From contig JADJTW010000002.1 of the NCBI GenBank assembly GCA_016710965.1, forward strand, positions 186,001 to 250,000: a stretch of 64,000 nucleotides of DNA, given 5' to 3'. The notes under the pieces are model-generated. The model saw nothing but the letters and a program-made list of their open reading frames with translations, was not told the origin of the DNA and searched no databases. A program made the translations under genes and the position numbers. Shown here in pieces: positions 52,006 to 60,770 of the stretch (position 1 is the first letter of the stretch; every line of letters starts with the position of its first letter). Source of the DNA: Flavobacteriales bacterium (GTDB lineage: Bacteria; Bacteroidota; Bacteroidia; Flavobacteriales_F; PHOS-HE28).

Positions 52006-52892
52006 CAGACCACGTCGGCAAAGGAGCGCTCCATGCGTTGGAACATGATGAGGCCGAGCACGAGCGCGATGATCGCGCAGGCGGCGGAGTAGAACAAGCT
52101 GCTCCATTCCGTAGGCAGTCCGAGGAAAGCTGCGCGGAAGCCCTCGATCAAAGGAGTCATGGGGTTCAGTTCCACCACGCGCCGGAGCACGGAACCCGGA
52201 TCGGTACGCGATAGCGGGAAGATCACGGGGCTCATGAACATGAGCAATTGGACGGCGAATCCGACGAGGAGCGAGAAATCGCGATAGCGCGTGGTGAGCG
52301 CCGCCACGATGATGCCCAGGCCGAAGGAGAGCACCATCACCAGGACGACGAGGACCGGCAGCATGGCGGCAGCTGAGCCCACGTTCCAATGGAAGTCGCC
52401 CTTGAGCGCATAGGCGATCGCCAGCATGATGAACGCGGTAAGCTGCACCAGGAAGTTGAAGCCTGCGGAGAGCAGGGTGGACATCGGCGCCACCAGACGC
52501 GGGAAGTAGACCTTGGTCATGAGCGCCTGGTTGGTGACCAAGGTTTGGGAAGTGCGTGTGATGACACCGCTGAAGAAGCCCCAAGGCACAATGGCGCTCA
52601 TGTAGAACAACAAGCCGGGGATCTCCGGCGGAGCGAAGCGGCCCATTCGCCCGAAGACGAAGGCGAACATGATGGAGGTGAGCAGCGGCTGCAGGATCAC
52701 CCAGAGCGGGCCCAGGATCGTCTGTTTGTACACCGCCGTCAGGTCGCGACGCACCATCAGGAGGAGCAAGTCGCGGTAGCTCCAGAGCTCTTTCACGTCC
52801 ACCTGCCACCAAGGCCGGTCGGGCCTCACCACCACATCCCACCGCTGCGCCTCATCGACGTGCAAGCGGGCATCGGCCACTTGCGGGATCAT
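52005..52892 (-). CDS. wzm: Polysaccharide ABC transporter permease
   Basis: 295 residues from the ATG at 52892, which shares one base with the autokinase stop (TGATG); a GTG at 52895 is the alternative. Six hydrophobic helices follow a cytoplasmic N-terminus rich in Trp (RPWWQVDVKELWSYRDLLLLMVRRDL). LGPLWVILQPLLTSIMFAFVFGR and the LNPMTPLIEGFR segment are typical of the ABC-2 polysaccharide exporter family. It forms the inner-membrane channel with the ATPase encoded just downstream. The symbol is by analogy. Confidence 0.92.
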   Translation of the reverse strand: MIPQVADARLHVDEAQRWDVVVRPDRPWWQVDVKELWSYRDLLLLMVRRDLTAVYKQTILGPLWVILQPLLTSIMFAFVFGRMGRFAPPEIPGLLFYMSAIVPWGFFSGVITRTSQTLVTNQALMTKVYFPRLVAPMSTLLSAGFNFLVQLTAFIMLAIAYALKGDFHWNVGSAAAMLPVLVVLVMVLSFGLGIIVAALTTRYRDFSLLVGFAVQLLMFMSPVIFPLSRTDPGSVLRRVVELNPMTPLIEGFRAAFLGLPTEWSSLFYSAACAIIALVLGLIMFQRMERSFADVV

Positions 52893-55318
52893 CACGCGTT
52901 CATGTTCTTCTGATCATCACCAGCCTTGCCCTTCCGCTTGCCTGAGCCATAGCCGTAACCATAGCCGTAGCCACTGCCATAGCCATAAGCGTAGCGGTAG
53001 CCGTAGCCATAGTTGGTGTTGTAGTAGTACTTGCTCTTCTTCATGCGCACGCCGTTGAGGATGAAGCCGGTGTTGCGGTTCGGATTGGCGTTCAGCACAT
53101 CGAGCGCGTTGTTCACGTGGTCCTTGTTGGCGAAGCGGGTATTGAGCACGAACAGCGTGGCATCGGTATAGCGCATCAGCAGCAGCGCGTCGGTGATGAG
53201 GCCCACGGGCGGGGTATCGACCAGCACATAGTCGTACTCCTTGCGCGCCTCGGCGAAGAGCGTTTCGAGGTGCTTGCTGAGCACGAGCTCCGAAGCATTC
53301 GGCGGGGTGGGGCCGCTGAGCATGACATGGAAATTCTCGAACTGCGTGGCCATGACCGCCTCGTGCCAGGGCATCTTGCCGATGAGCACGTTGCTGAGGC
53401 CCGTTGTGCTGCTCATGCCAAGACCGGTGGCCACCTTGGGCTTGTGGAGGTCCAGTTCAAGAAGCAACACCTTCTTTCCCGCCTTGGCCAGGATGGCGCT
53501 CAGGTTCACGCTGCAGAAGGTCTTGCCTTCGTTCGGCCTGTAGCTCGTCACCATCACCACCTTTCCCAAGCCTTCGATGCCGGGCACGTACTCGAGGTTG
53601 GTACGCACGGTGCGGAAGCTCTCCGTGATCGCCGCCTTGGGGTCGCTGTCGACCACCACGTAGTTCTGCTCGGCCTTCTCGCTGGCGATGATCTCGCCAT
53701 ACACCGGAAGCGAGGTGAGCTCCTTCAACTGGTCGGCATTCTCGATGCGGTCGTAGAACATGACACGGACGAAGATCACGAGCATGGCCACCACCACGCC
53801 GCCGAGCATGAAGGTGTAGAAGATCTTCATCTTGTCCGGTCGCACCACGCCCATGCCGCGCGCGCTTTCGATCACCTTGGTCTGGGGCACGATGCCCGCA
53901 CGGGCGATCACGGTGCTGGCGCGCTTCTCCAGCAGGAACAGGTACATCTTCTCGTTCACCTGCATGCGCCGCTCGATGTTGAGCACGTCGCGCTGGCTCT
54001 TGGGCAGCGCGCGGATCAAGCGCTCATAATCGCCCACCTGGGCCCGCACATCGCCGATCTTGCCCCGGATGGCCTCACGGGCATTGTTGATGTACGTGAG
54101 CAGGTTCATGCGATTGAGCCGAAGCGTGGAATCCAGGTTCTGGATGGCCATGTTCAGCACGGTTCCCTGCTGCAGCATGGAATTGCGCAGCATCTGGTCG
54201 CTATAGAGCCTGCTCAGGGTCTGGCGCAGGAATTCGTCGTCGATGATGTAGGTGGCGGGCGGCAGCAGCCGGTCGTCCTGGTTGCCCAGCACATATTGCT
54301 CAAGGGCATCGAGCGATTGCACCTGGAGCTCCATGCTACGGCGCTGCTGGTCGTACTGGATGAGCTCATTGAAGTAGATATCCTCCTCCCGGTTCAGGTT
54401 GAGGATGTTCTCCGACTCCTTGTAGTTCTGGAGCTCATCCTCGTGCTGCTCCAGGATCACCGTCACCTCGCCCAGCTGCTTGTCGATGTAGTTGAGCGTG
54501 TTCTCGTTGATGTCGAATTCGCTTTGCAGGGTGTAATTGATGTAGACCCTCGACAGCGTGTCCAAGAACATCTTGGCCCGGGCGGCCACTTCGTCCTCCA
54601 CGGTCACTTCCAGGATGGTGGTATACTCGTGGTTGTTCACCGCGATGCCATTGACGTAGCGGCCCACCAGTCGTGAACGTTCGTGACGCACGAACTGGTA
54701 ATCGATCTGCGAGAGGTCTCCCACCGTCTTCGGGGTGATCTGCGAGGTCTTGCGCACCTTGATGATGTACTCCCCGTCGGGGTCACGGCCTTCATCGTCG
54801 AACTTGAACTTGCGCTTGACCACCTCGCCGCCCTTATCGTAGCTGAGCTCGTAGTGCTCCACGTCAAGGATGCGCAGATCGATCGGACGGTCGTAGAGGC
54901 GATGGTTGACCAGTTGCATATGCACCACGAACGGAGCCGTGCCGTACACCTGCGTGGTCTTGAAACGCCCGACGATATAGTAGGAGACGTCGAAATCCAG
55001 CTTGTCCAAGGCTTTGTCCACCAGGTCATAGGAGGTAAGCACCCGCTTCTGGTTCACGATGTCGCCATAGATGGCCACGTAACCCAGGCTCTGGTACATC
55101 TGGCTCTGGTAGTTGTACACATCGCGGTCCTTCAGCAGGATCTGGGTCTTTGCCCCGTACACATCGGGCAGCTTGTAGCTGTACAGGTAGGAAAGTACAC
55201 TGGCCAGCACCAGGGCCACTGCCACGAAGTACCAGTTCTTCGAGGCGATACGGATGAAATAGCGCAGGTCCTTGGCATCGATGATGCTGGCGCGCTGCTG
55301 GGGTCGGGGGGTGGCCAT
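52892..55318 (-). CDS. Polysaccharide chain-length regulator and bacterial tyrosine autokinase (Wzc-like)
   Basis: 808 residues. The Wzz domain lies between two membrane helices (residues about 28-48 and 505-525), with a long coiled coil between (LGEVTVILEQHEDELQNYKESENI). The BY-kinase domain has Walker A SYRPNEGKTFCS, Walker A' LLLELDLHKPKV and Walker B YDYVLVDTPPVG. The tail (about residues 752-795) is a Tyr cluster with many GY repeats followed by a Lys-rich end. Autophosphorylation of such tails tunes polymer length and export. It heads the exporter genes; a Wza-type outer-membrane channel is not visible in the window. Confidence 0.93.
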   Translation of the reverse strand: MATPRPQQRASIIDAKDLRYFIRIASKNWYFVAVALVLASVLSYLYSYKLPDVYGAKTQILLKDRDVYNYQSQMYQSLGYVAIYGDIVNQKRVLTSYDLVDKALDKLDFDVSYYIVGRFKTTQVYGTAPFVVHMQLVNHRLYDRPIDLRILDVEHYELSYDKGGEVVKRKFKFDDEGRDPDGEYIIKVRKTSQITPKTVGDLSQIDYQFVRHERSRLVGRYVNGIAVNNHEYTTILEVTVEDEVAARAKMFLDTLSRVYINYTLQSEFDINENTLNYIDKQLGEVTVILEQHEDELQNYKESENILNLNREEDIYFNELIQYDQQRRSMELQVQSLDALEQYVLGNQDDRLLPPATYIIDDEFLRQTLSRLYSDQMLRNSMLQQGTVLNMAIQNLDSTLRLNRMNLLTYINNAREAIRGKIGDVRAQVGDYERLIRALPKSQRDVLNIERRMQVNEKMYLFLLEKRASTVIARAGIVPQTKVIESARGMGVVRPDKMKIFYTFMLGGVVVAMLVIFVRVMFYDRIENADQLKELTSLPVYGEIIASEKAEQNYVVVDSDPKAAITESFRTVRTNLEYVPGIEGLGKVVMVTSYRPNEGKTFCSVNLSAILAKAGKKVLLLELDLHKPKVATGLGMSSTTGLSNVLIGKMPWHEAVMATQFENFHVMLSGPTPPNASELVLSKHLETLFAEARKEYDYVLVDTPPVGLITDALLLMRYTDATLFVLNTRFANKDHVNNALDVLNANPNRNTGFILNGVRMKKSKYYYNTNYGYGYRYAYGYGSGYGYGYGYGSGKRKGKAGDDQKNMNA

Positions 55319-55385
55319 CCGCTAAGGGGGCAACGCCACAGGGACAAGGCCCGGAAGCATGCCGAAGGTGCCTGAAGTAGGGCGC

Positions 55386-55393
55386 CAAATATA
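55386..55393 (-). promoter_or_regulatory. -7 promoter element TATATTTG for the autokinase/exporter operon
   Basis: Exact TAnnTTTG, leaving a 67-nt leader before the ATG at 55318. It is divergent from the box at 55479. Confidence 0.5.
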
Positions 55394-55478
55394 GCCGGAC
55401 TGCCCCGGCTGGGCAGGGTTTGGAAGATGGTGTTGACAGCTTTGTCCAAAACCGTTGCTGCCATGTGCGGGCTTTCAA

Positions 55479-55486
55479 TACTTTTG
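55479..55486 (+). promoter_or_regulatory. -7 promoter element TACTTTTG for the PID-CTERM/exosortase genes
   Basis: Exact TAnnTTTG, 23 nt before the ATG at 55510. A TTG lies at 55455-55457. Confidence 0.5.
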
Positions 55487-55509
55487 GCCACCCTGCTTGT
55501 ATTCGCTCC

Positions 55510-55725
55510 ATGACCAAGGTTTACCGTACGGCACTTGTCACACTGGCCATCCTGGCACCCTTCGCCATGGACCTCATGGCACAGCCGGTTGGTGGCCCAC
55601 CGCCCTGCTGGCCGCCACCTTGTATTCCCATCGATGGCGGCGTAGGCGCCCTGATCGCGGCTGGTGCCCTGTTGGGTGGTCGCAAGGCCATGGAGCTGCG
55701 CCGTTCGCGCAAGCAGAAGGCCTGA
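55510..55725 (+). CDS. Small PID-CTERM-like exosortase substrate, almost without cargo
   Basis: 71 residues. The signal peptide is at residues 1-25 (ends DLMAQ). The mature part begins PVGGPPPCWPPPCIPIDGG, with Cys33 and Cys38 in a Pro-rich string and the PID-G-G motif at residues 40-44. A short membrane helix (45-57, VGALIAAGALLGG) and a basic tail (58-71, RKAMELRRSRKQK) complete the tripartite CTERM layout. This matches what I remember as the Bacteroidota PID-CTERM signal. The exosortase gene starts 13 nt downstream. After processing at PID, only about 15 residues would remain, so the product is in effect a Cys-Pro peptide. Confidence 0.75.
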   Translation: MTKVYRTALVTLAILAPFAMDLMAQPVGGPPPCWPPPCIPIDGGVGALIAAGALLGGRKAMELRRSRKQKA

Positions 55726-55738
55726 AGCCTATTTCACC

Positions 55739-56290
55739 ATGTTCGCTGCCGCTTTGCGCCGGACGTGGAACGACCCGTTGATCCGGTTCCTGGCCATCGG
55801 CGCCATCCTCTACCTTGCCTGGTACCTTGTTTACGATCGGCTGATCCATCCGTGGGGCGTGCTCGATCGGGCATTGATCGACAATCTCATGCTGCTATCG
55901 GGAGCCGGGTTGGAGGCGCTGGGCTACACCTTGCTGCCCGAGCCCTTGGTCGACTTCAACCGTTACATCGGCGTGCAAGGGGGATCACTGCTCTGGATCG
56001 GCGATTCCTGCAATGGACTAGCTCTCTTCGCCGTGTTCACCGTCTTCATGGTCGCCTATCCTGGACCGCTGGTGCGCAAGCTCTGGTTCATTCCGATGGG
56101 CCTCCTCTCGATCCACCTGCTCAATGTGGCCCGCATCATGGTGCTCTGCCACGTGGTCACCATCGACTACGAGCTGCTGAACTTCAATCACGATTTCCTC
56201 TTCAACGCGCTGGTCTTCGCCTGGATCTTCGGCCTTTGGTACGTGTGGATGAAGCGTTTCGCCAGGCCTGCCCCAAGCGCCCAAGGATGA
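55739..56290 (+). CDS. Exosortase family protein (Bacteroidota XrtF/XrtX-like)
   Basis: 183 residues from the ATG at 55739, with about five hydrophobic helices. The transpeptidase-type triad is visible: Cys91 in WIGDSCNGLALF, Arg132 in HLLNVARIMVL, and His151 in LNFNHDFLFNALVF. The LGYTLLPEP and GGSLLWIGDSCNG segments are as I recall for the Bacteroidota exosortase group. The enzyme would cleave CTERM substrates in the inner membrane and pass the product on. It is directly downstream of a PID-CTERM-like gene and overlaps the next gene by an ATGA. Confidence 0.85.
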   Translation: MFAAALRRTWNDPLIRFLAIGAILYLAWYLVYDRLIHPWGVLDRALIDNLMLLSGAGLEALGYTLLPEPLVDFNRYIGVQGGSLLWIGDSCNGLALFAVFTVFMVAYPGPLVRKLWFIPMGLLSIHLLNVARIMVLCHVVTIDYELLNFNHDFLFNALVFAWIFGLWYVWMKRFARPAPSAQG

Positions 56291-56739
56291 ATCGGCGTTC
56301 GCTGCTCACGTTGGCCATCATCGCAGCGGCCATTGCACTGTCCACCTTCCGGGATTATCTCTTCGTCAACCTCAACTACCAGATCGATGCGCTTGGCCAT
56401 CCCGGTGCGGTGTCCTACGCGCATTCGCGATTCCGCGCATGGGTGCAGGGCATGGACGTGCCCGATCTGTCGCGTTTGAAGTGGCTGCTCGCTCTCGCTT
56501 TCGCAAGTTCGAACCTGGTATTCGCCATCGCCCTGGCGCGTGTAAGGTTCGGGGAGCACCGCTATCGTACGGCGATCATCGTCGCATTTGTTCTCATCGG
56601 TGCCATCGCTCTGCTTTCGCACGCTCTTTCGGCCAGCGTGGCCGGCTTGTCCATGGTCTCCATCAAGCTGCTTCATGCCCTGCAATACCCCGTGGTGCTC
56701 CTGCTGATCTGGGCTGCGTCCTGGTTGCCGCGCCGGTGA
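56287..56739 (+). CDS. Exosortase-associated membrane protein
   Basis: 150 residues with about four hydrophobic helices: SLLTLAIIAAAIALSTF, LKWLLALAFASSNLVFAIAL, TAIIVAFVLIGAIALLSHAL and LHALQYPVVLLLIWAASWL. The opening FRDYLFVNLNYQ fits the family I recall as exosortase F-associated proteins. It overlaps the exosortase stop by 4 nt, so the three genes form one unit. Its role is unknown; a cofactor or substrate-guiding function for the exosortase is plausible. Confidence 0.7.
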   Translation: MNRRSLLTLAIIAAAIALSTFRDYLFVNLNYQIDALGHPGAVSYAHSRFRAWVQGMDVPDLSRLKWLLALAFASSNLVFAIALARVRFGEHRYRTAIIVAFVLIGAIALLSHALSASVAGLSMVSIKLLHALQYPVVLLLIWAASWLPRR

Positions 56740-56749
56740 ACCGGCCGGT

Positions 56750-56757
56750 TACATTTG
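56750..56757 (+). promoter_or_regulatory. -7 promoter element TACATTTG for the sulfotransferase/glyA genes
   Basis: Exact TAnnTTTG, leaving an 81-nt leader before the ATG at 56839. Confidence 0.45.
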
Positions 56758-56838
56758 GCCTCCTTTTCCGGGAATCGGTGGAATTCTTCGCACCCCGCGC
56801 AGTTCCTTCACCACCAACCGGTGGGGGCCGCGCACCGG

Positions 56839-57621
56839 ATGCTCATTACCGACCGCTTCGTCATGATCAACTTCCCGAAGACGGGCAGCTCCTTCGCACG
56901 GTCGGTGATCAAGGAAATACACCAACCGAAAGGGGTGGCACGGATGCTCGAAGCCCTGGGCCTTCGCTCGCCCGATCTGCAGGAATTGCTCATGCCCCTG
57001 GTCTGGCTGAAGGACCCCGGGTGGAACTACCCGAACCAGCACGGCACCTATTCGCAGATCCCTACGGAGCATAGGAACAAGCGTATCATGACCGTGGTGC
57101 GCGACCCATTGGAGCGCATGGTCTCGGCCTACGAATTCAAGCATTGGGCGCGGTTCCCAGGCAACCAGGAATCGGCGATCCGCGAGCGGTTCCCGCATTT
57201 TCCGCAGCTCTCCTTCGAGGAGTTCATGGAAATGAACGAGCGTTTCATCCTGCCCACCCGACTGCCCGATGGCATGCAGACCGATTGCGGTCTGGTCACC
57301 TTCCAGTTCGTGCATTACTACGCGAGGGACCCTTTGAAGACGCTCCTGGCATTGCGGAACGACAGCGACTTGCGACGCGATCACGACGTGCATTTCCCGG
57401 CCATCACGTACTTGCATACCGAAGACTTGAGCCGCGAGCTCCATGGCTTCCTGCTGGAGATGGGATATGCCGCCAAGGACATTGCTTTCATCCTCTCGAA
57501 GCCCAAGGTGAACGTATCGCCACGTTCCAGGCCCAGCTACCTTACCCCGGCCATGATCGAGCAGGTGCGCCATCGCGATCGCTTCTTCTATCAATTGTTC
57601 CCCGAATACCTTCCCCAATAG
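56839..57621 (+). CDS. Sulfotransferase-fold protein, tandem copy 1
   Basis: 260 residues from the ATG at 56839, chosen because the tandem copy downstream starts with the same residues (MLITDRFVMINFPKTGSSF). The PKTGSSF loop is the 5'-phosphosulfate-type P-loop, and IMTVVRDPLERMVSAYEFK is the 3'-phosphate segment. The substrate is unknown; carbohydrate sulfation is likely from the neighbourhood. Its first 38 nt are identical to those of copy 2, pointing to recent duplication or gene conversion. Confidence 0.78.
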   Translation: MLITDRFVMINFPKTGSSFARSVIKEIHQPKGVARMLEALGLRSPDLQELLMPLVWLKDPGWNYPNQHGTYSQIPTEHRNKRIMTVVRDPLERMVSAYEFKHWARFPGNQESAIRERFPHFPQLSFEEFMEMNERFILPTRLPDGMQTDCGLVTFQFVHYYARDPLKTLLALRNDSDLRRDHDVHFPAITYLHTEDLSRELHGFLLEMGYAAKDIAFILSKPKVNVSPRSRPSYLTPAMIEQVRHRDRFFYQLFPEYLPQ

Positions 57622-57633
57622 GCTCTCTGTACC

Positions 57634-58470
57634 ATGCTCATTACCGACCGCTTCGTCATGATCAACTTCCCCAAGACGGGAAGTTCCTTCGCGCGCGAGG
57701 TGATCAGGAAGGTGCATCGGCATCCCGGCAGTCGGCTGCAACGCATCGCCTACCGGCTGGGCAAGGCAAGGCCCACCTGCGAGGAGCTCCTCATGCGCCA
57801 GGTGCATTTCAATCCGGACTACACCGCCAACGACCGCGTGGGCGCGCATGGTGCCTATTGCCAGATCCCTGAAGCGCATCGGCACAAGGCGATCATGAGC
57901 GTGATGCGCGAACCGGCATCGCGCTTCGTATCGCTGTACGAATTCCGCGGCTGGACCCGCATCATACGCCCCAGCCTGGAGGAGATCAAGGCCGAGCTGC
58001 CGAACTTCCCCGAACTGGACTTCGCCGAGTTCTTCCATCTCTACTTCCACATCACGCACGCCAAGGCACTGCCACCCGGCATGCGCACCGAGATCGGGCC
58101 GCTCACCCTGCAATTCATCCGCTTCTTCGCGCGCGATCCGCTAAGCACCATGCTGGCCCTGCATGATGGCACCGATCTACGCGCAGATTGGGACTTGCAT
58201 TTCCCCAGCGTGCGATTCCTGCACACCGAGACGCTCAACGACGAATTGCGCGCATACATGCGCAGCATGGGCTGGCCTGCTGCGGCGCTGGAATTCATCG
58301 GCCACAAGGAAAAGGTGAACGTGACCGGACGGTCGCGCAAGGATTACCTCACTGATAGCATGCTCGACGAGATCGCCTGGCGGGAGCGCTTCTTCTATCA
58401 GATCTTCCCCGAATACCTGCCCGCTCTCAACGGCTGGCGCACCTCCAACAAGACAACACCCCTACCATGA
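57634..58470 (+). CDS. Sulfotransferase-fold protein, tandem copy 2
   Basis: 278 residues. PKTGSSFAREVI is the P-loop and IMSVMREPASRFVSLYEFRGW the second motif. It aligns with copy 1 throughout, including LPNFPELDFAEFF, LQFIRFFARDPL and the ending FYQIFPEYLP. It differs in a 17-residue insert after the first helix and a C-terminal extension. The stop overlaps the glyA start by 4 nt, so copy 2 and glyA are translationally coupled, an odd pairing of surface chemistry with one-carbon metabolism. Confidence 0.78.
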   Translation: MLITDRFVMINFPKTGSSFAREVIRKVHRHPGSRLQRIAYRLGKARPTCEELLMRQVHFNPDYTANDRVGAHGAYCQIPEAHRHKAIMSVMREPASRFVSLYEFRGWTRIIRPSLEEIKAELPNFPELDFAEFFHLYFHITHAKALPPGMRTEIGPLTLQFIRFFARDPLSTMLALHDGTDLRADWDLHFPSVRFLHTETLNDELRAYMRSMGWPAAALEFIGHKEKVNVTGRSRKDYLTDSMLDEIAWRERFFYQIFPEYLPALNGWRTSNKTTPLP

Positions 58471-59758
58471 CCGAACGCGACACCGCCATCTTCGATCTGA
58501 TCGAAAAGGAGAAATGGCGCCAGACCGTGGGCCTCGAGCTCATCGCAAGCGAGAACTATGTGAGCGACCAGGTGCTCGAAGCCATGGGCAGCGTGCTCAC
58601 GAACAAGTACGCCGAAGGGCTCCCCGGCAAGCGCTATTATGGCGGCAACGAGTTCGTTGACCAGGTGGAGCAGCTCGCCATCGACCGGGCGAAGCAGCTC
58701 TTCGGCGCCGCGTGGGCCAATGTGCAGCCGCATAGCGGCGCGCAGGCCAACGCAGCGGTGATGCTCGGCTGCCTGAAGCCCGGCGACACCATCCTCGGAT
58801 TCGACTTGAGCCACGGCGGCCACCTTACGCACGGCAGTCCGGTGAATTTCAGCGGCAAGCTGTACCGGCCCGTGTTCTATGGCGTGGACAAGGAGACCGG
58901 TCGTGTCCACATGGATGCTGTGCGCGCCGTGGCGTTGAAGGAGAAGCCGAAGCTCATCATCTGCGGAGCCAGCGCCTACAGCCGCGACCTGGATTACGCT
59001 GCCTTCCGCGCCATCGCCGATGAAGTGGGCGCGCTTCTCCTCGCTGATATCAGCCACCCGGCCGGCCTCATCGCCGCGAAGCAGCTCAACGACCCGCTCC
59101 CCCACTGCCACATCGTAACCACCACCACGCACAAGACCCTGCGCGGCCCGCGGGGCGGGCTGATCTTGATGGGCCGCGATTTCGAGAATCCCTGGGGCCT
59201 GAAGACGCCTGGGCAGGAGAGCCCCGCATGATGAGCGCCTTGCTGGACAGTGCCGTGTTCCCGGGCACCCAAGGCGGACCGTTGGAGCATGTGATCGCCG
59301 CCAAGGCCGTGGCCTTCGCGGAAGCGCTGGACCCCAGCTTCAGCGCATACGCCCGACAGGTGATCACCAACGCGGCAGCCATGGCGCAGGCCTTTGTGGA
59401 GAAGGGCTACAACATCGTAAGCGGCGGCACCGACAACCATTGCATGCTCATCGACCTGCGCAACAAAGGCGTCACGGGCAAGGACGCGCAGCACATCCTC
59501 GGCCAGGCGCACATCACCGTGAACAAGAACATGGTGCCCTTCGACGACAAGAGCCCGTTCGTCACCAGCGGCATCCGCGTGGGCACGGCGGCGATCACTA
59601 CGCGCGGCGCCACCGTTACCGAGTGCAAGCAGATCGTCGGGCTGATCGACAATGCACTGCGCAACGGCGACAACGAGGAAGAGCTCAAGCGCGTGCGCTT
59701 CCTCGTAGGCGGTATGATGCGCCTGAAGCCGCTCTACGGCTGGAGCGTTTCGAGCTGA
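58467..59758 (+). CDS. glyA: Serine hydroxymethyltransferase, interrupted by one frameshift
   Basis: The first part, 58467-59231, encodes 254 residues from MTERDTAIFDLIEKEKWRQ, including LIASENYVS, YAEGLPGKRYYGG, VQPHSGAQAN and the PLP Lys in TTTHKTLRGPRGG, then ends PGQESPA and TGA. The second part starts in another frame around 59215 (GEPRMMSALLDSAVFPGTQGGPLEH) and runs to the normal C-terminus at 59758. Bacteroidota SHMT reads straight through GLKTPxGExxMMS, so the break is a frameshift. The span is 1292 nt; one added base gives 430 residues, the normal length. The enzyme makes glycine and methylene-THF and is nearly always essential, so an assembly error is more likely than real loss. Confidence 0.9.
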
Positions 59759-59765
59759 CGGGTCG

Positions 59766-60752
59766 ATGGGACTGCTGTCGCGCATACGTGAACGGATCCG
59801 CCAGCGACGCCAGCAAGCGCATGGCGCAGCCGCTCTGGTGCGCAAGCAGGGCATCCTGGCCACGCGAGGCTTCGCGGTGGAGCGTTCGCTCATCATCACC
59901 GGCGATCCGCGCGGCGGCACCACCTGGCTCATGGAACTGCTGGCACGCTCGCCAGGCATCGCCATCAACTGGGAGCCATTGCACCACGATCGCGGCGTGG
60001 TACCCGCTTCGATGCACTGGGGAAGACGACCAGCAATACCCGAGCTCGACGCCGATCCAGCGCGTGCAGAGGTGATGCAGGAGATCCTCACCTATGCGCG
60101 CTCCACCGCTTGGACCACGCGGTACCTGAGCGAGGCCCAAGCCGCAAGCGCCCAACGCGTCCTCACGAAATTCGTGAGGGCCAACCTGCTGCTCCCATGG
60201 ATAACGGCCCGGTTCCAATTGGTGCACCGCCCCATCCTGCTCCTGCGCCATCCGGTGCCCACCGTGCTCTCGCAGATGAAGGCCTTCCCGCATGATGACC
60301 ACCATGCTGCGCGATGGAGCGCCCCCGACCAGCTGTTCAACGAAGCGTACCTGGCCGAGGAGGATTACTTGAACTCGCTGCCGCCCGGACTGGTGAGGCA
60401 TGTGGGCGTGTGGTGCGTGCGCAACCTGGGAACGCTGCGGCATGCGCGGCATGGCACAAGCTGGATGGTGGTGCATTATGAGGACCTCGTGTTGGACCCC
60501 GCCACGCACCTGAAACGGATCGCGCAGGAATGGCATCTTGATGAAACGGCGATCCTGGCCAGCGGGCATCGCCAGCGAAGCACCACCGACTTCGGCAACG
60601 ACCTGCGGTCCGATCCTGCGGAGCAAGTGGGCAAATGGCTGAAGACTGTGGATCCACGCCTGTTGGCCGATATCCAGGCTGTCCTCGACCATTATGATGT
60701 TCGCTTCTACGCGGCGCATGTCGCCACGCCGAGGCACGATCCCGCATCGTAG
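59766..60752 (+). CDS. Sulfotransferase family protein
   Basis: 328 residues. The 5'-phosphosulfate loop is IITGDPRGGTTWLMELLA, and the second motif is PILLLRHPVPTVLSQM. A basic N-terminal extension (RIRERIRQRRQQAHG) precedes the domain. It is distinct from the tandem pair upstream, closer to the Sulfotransfer_1/3 type like the gene at 47934. Starting 7 nt after glyA, it ends 47 nt before the adenylation gene, which has its own promoter-like box. The target is unknown. Confidence 0.8.
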   Translation: MGLLSRIRERIRQRRQQAHGAAALVRKQGILATRGFAVERSLIITGDPRGGTTWLMELLARSPGIAINWEPLHHDRGVVPASMHWGRRPAIPELDADPARAEVMQEILTYARSTAWTTRYLSEAQAASAQRVLTKFVRANLLLPWITARFQLVHRPILLLRHPVPTVLSQMKAFPHDDHHAARWSAPDQLFNEAYLAEEDYLNSLPPGLVRHVGVWCVRNLGTLRHARHGTSWMVVHYEDLVLDPATHLKRIAQEWHLDETAILASGHRQRSTTDFGNDLRSDPAEQVGKWLKTVDPRLLADIQAVLDHYDVRFYAAHVATPRHDPAS

Positions 60753-60770
60753 CACGCCCGATCATCCGTC

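Noticed and set aside
53117..54676. A 519-codon plus-strand frame opposite the autokinase
   Set aside because: His/Leu/Val-rich shadow with no domain pattern; the autokinase frame has Walker motifs and a continuous Wzz-BY-kinase layout.
59228..59758. A separate gene encoding a 176-residue SHMT-like protein
   Set aside because: It is exactly the C-terminal part of glyA with no active-site Lys; a frameshift in one gene explains both parts.
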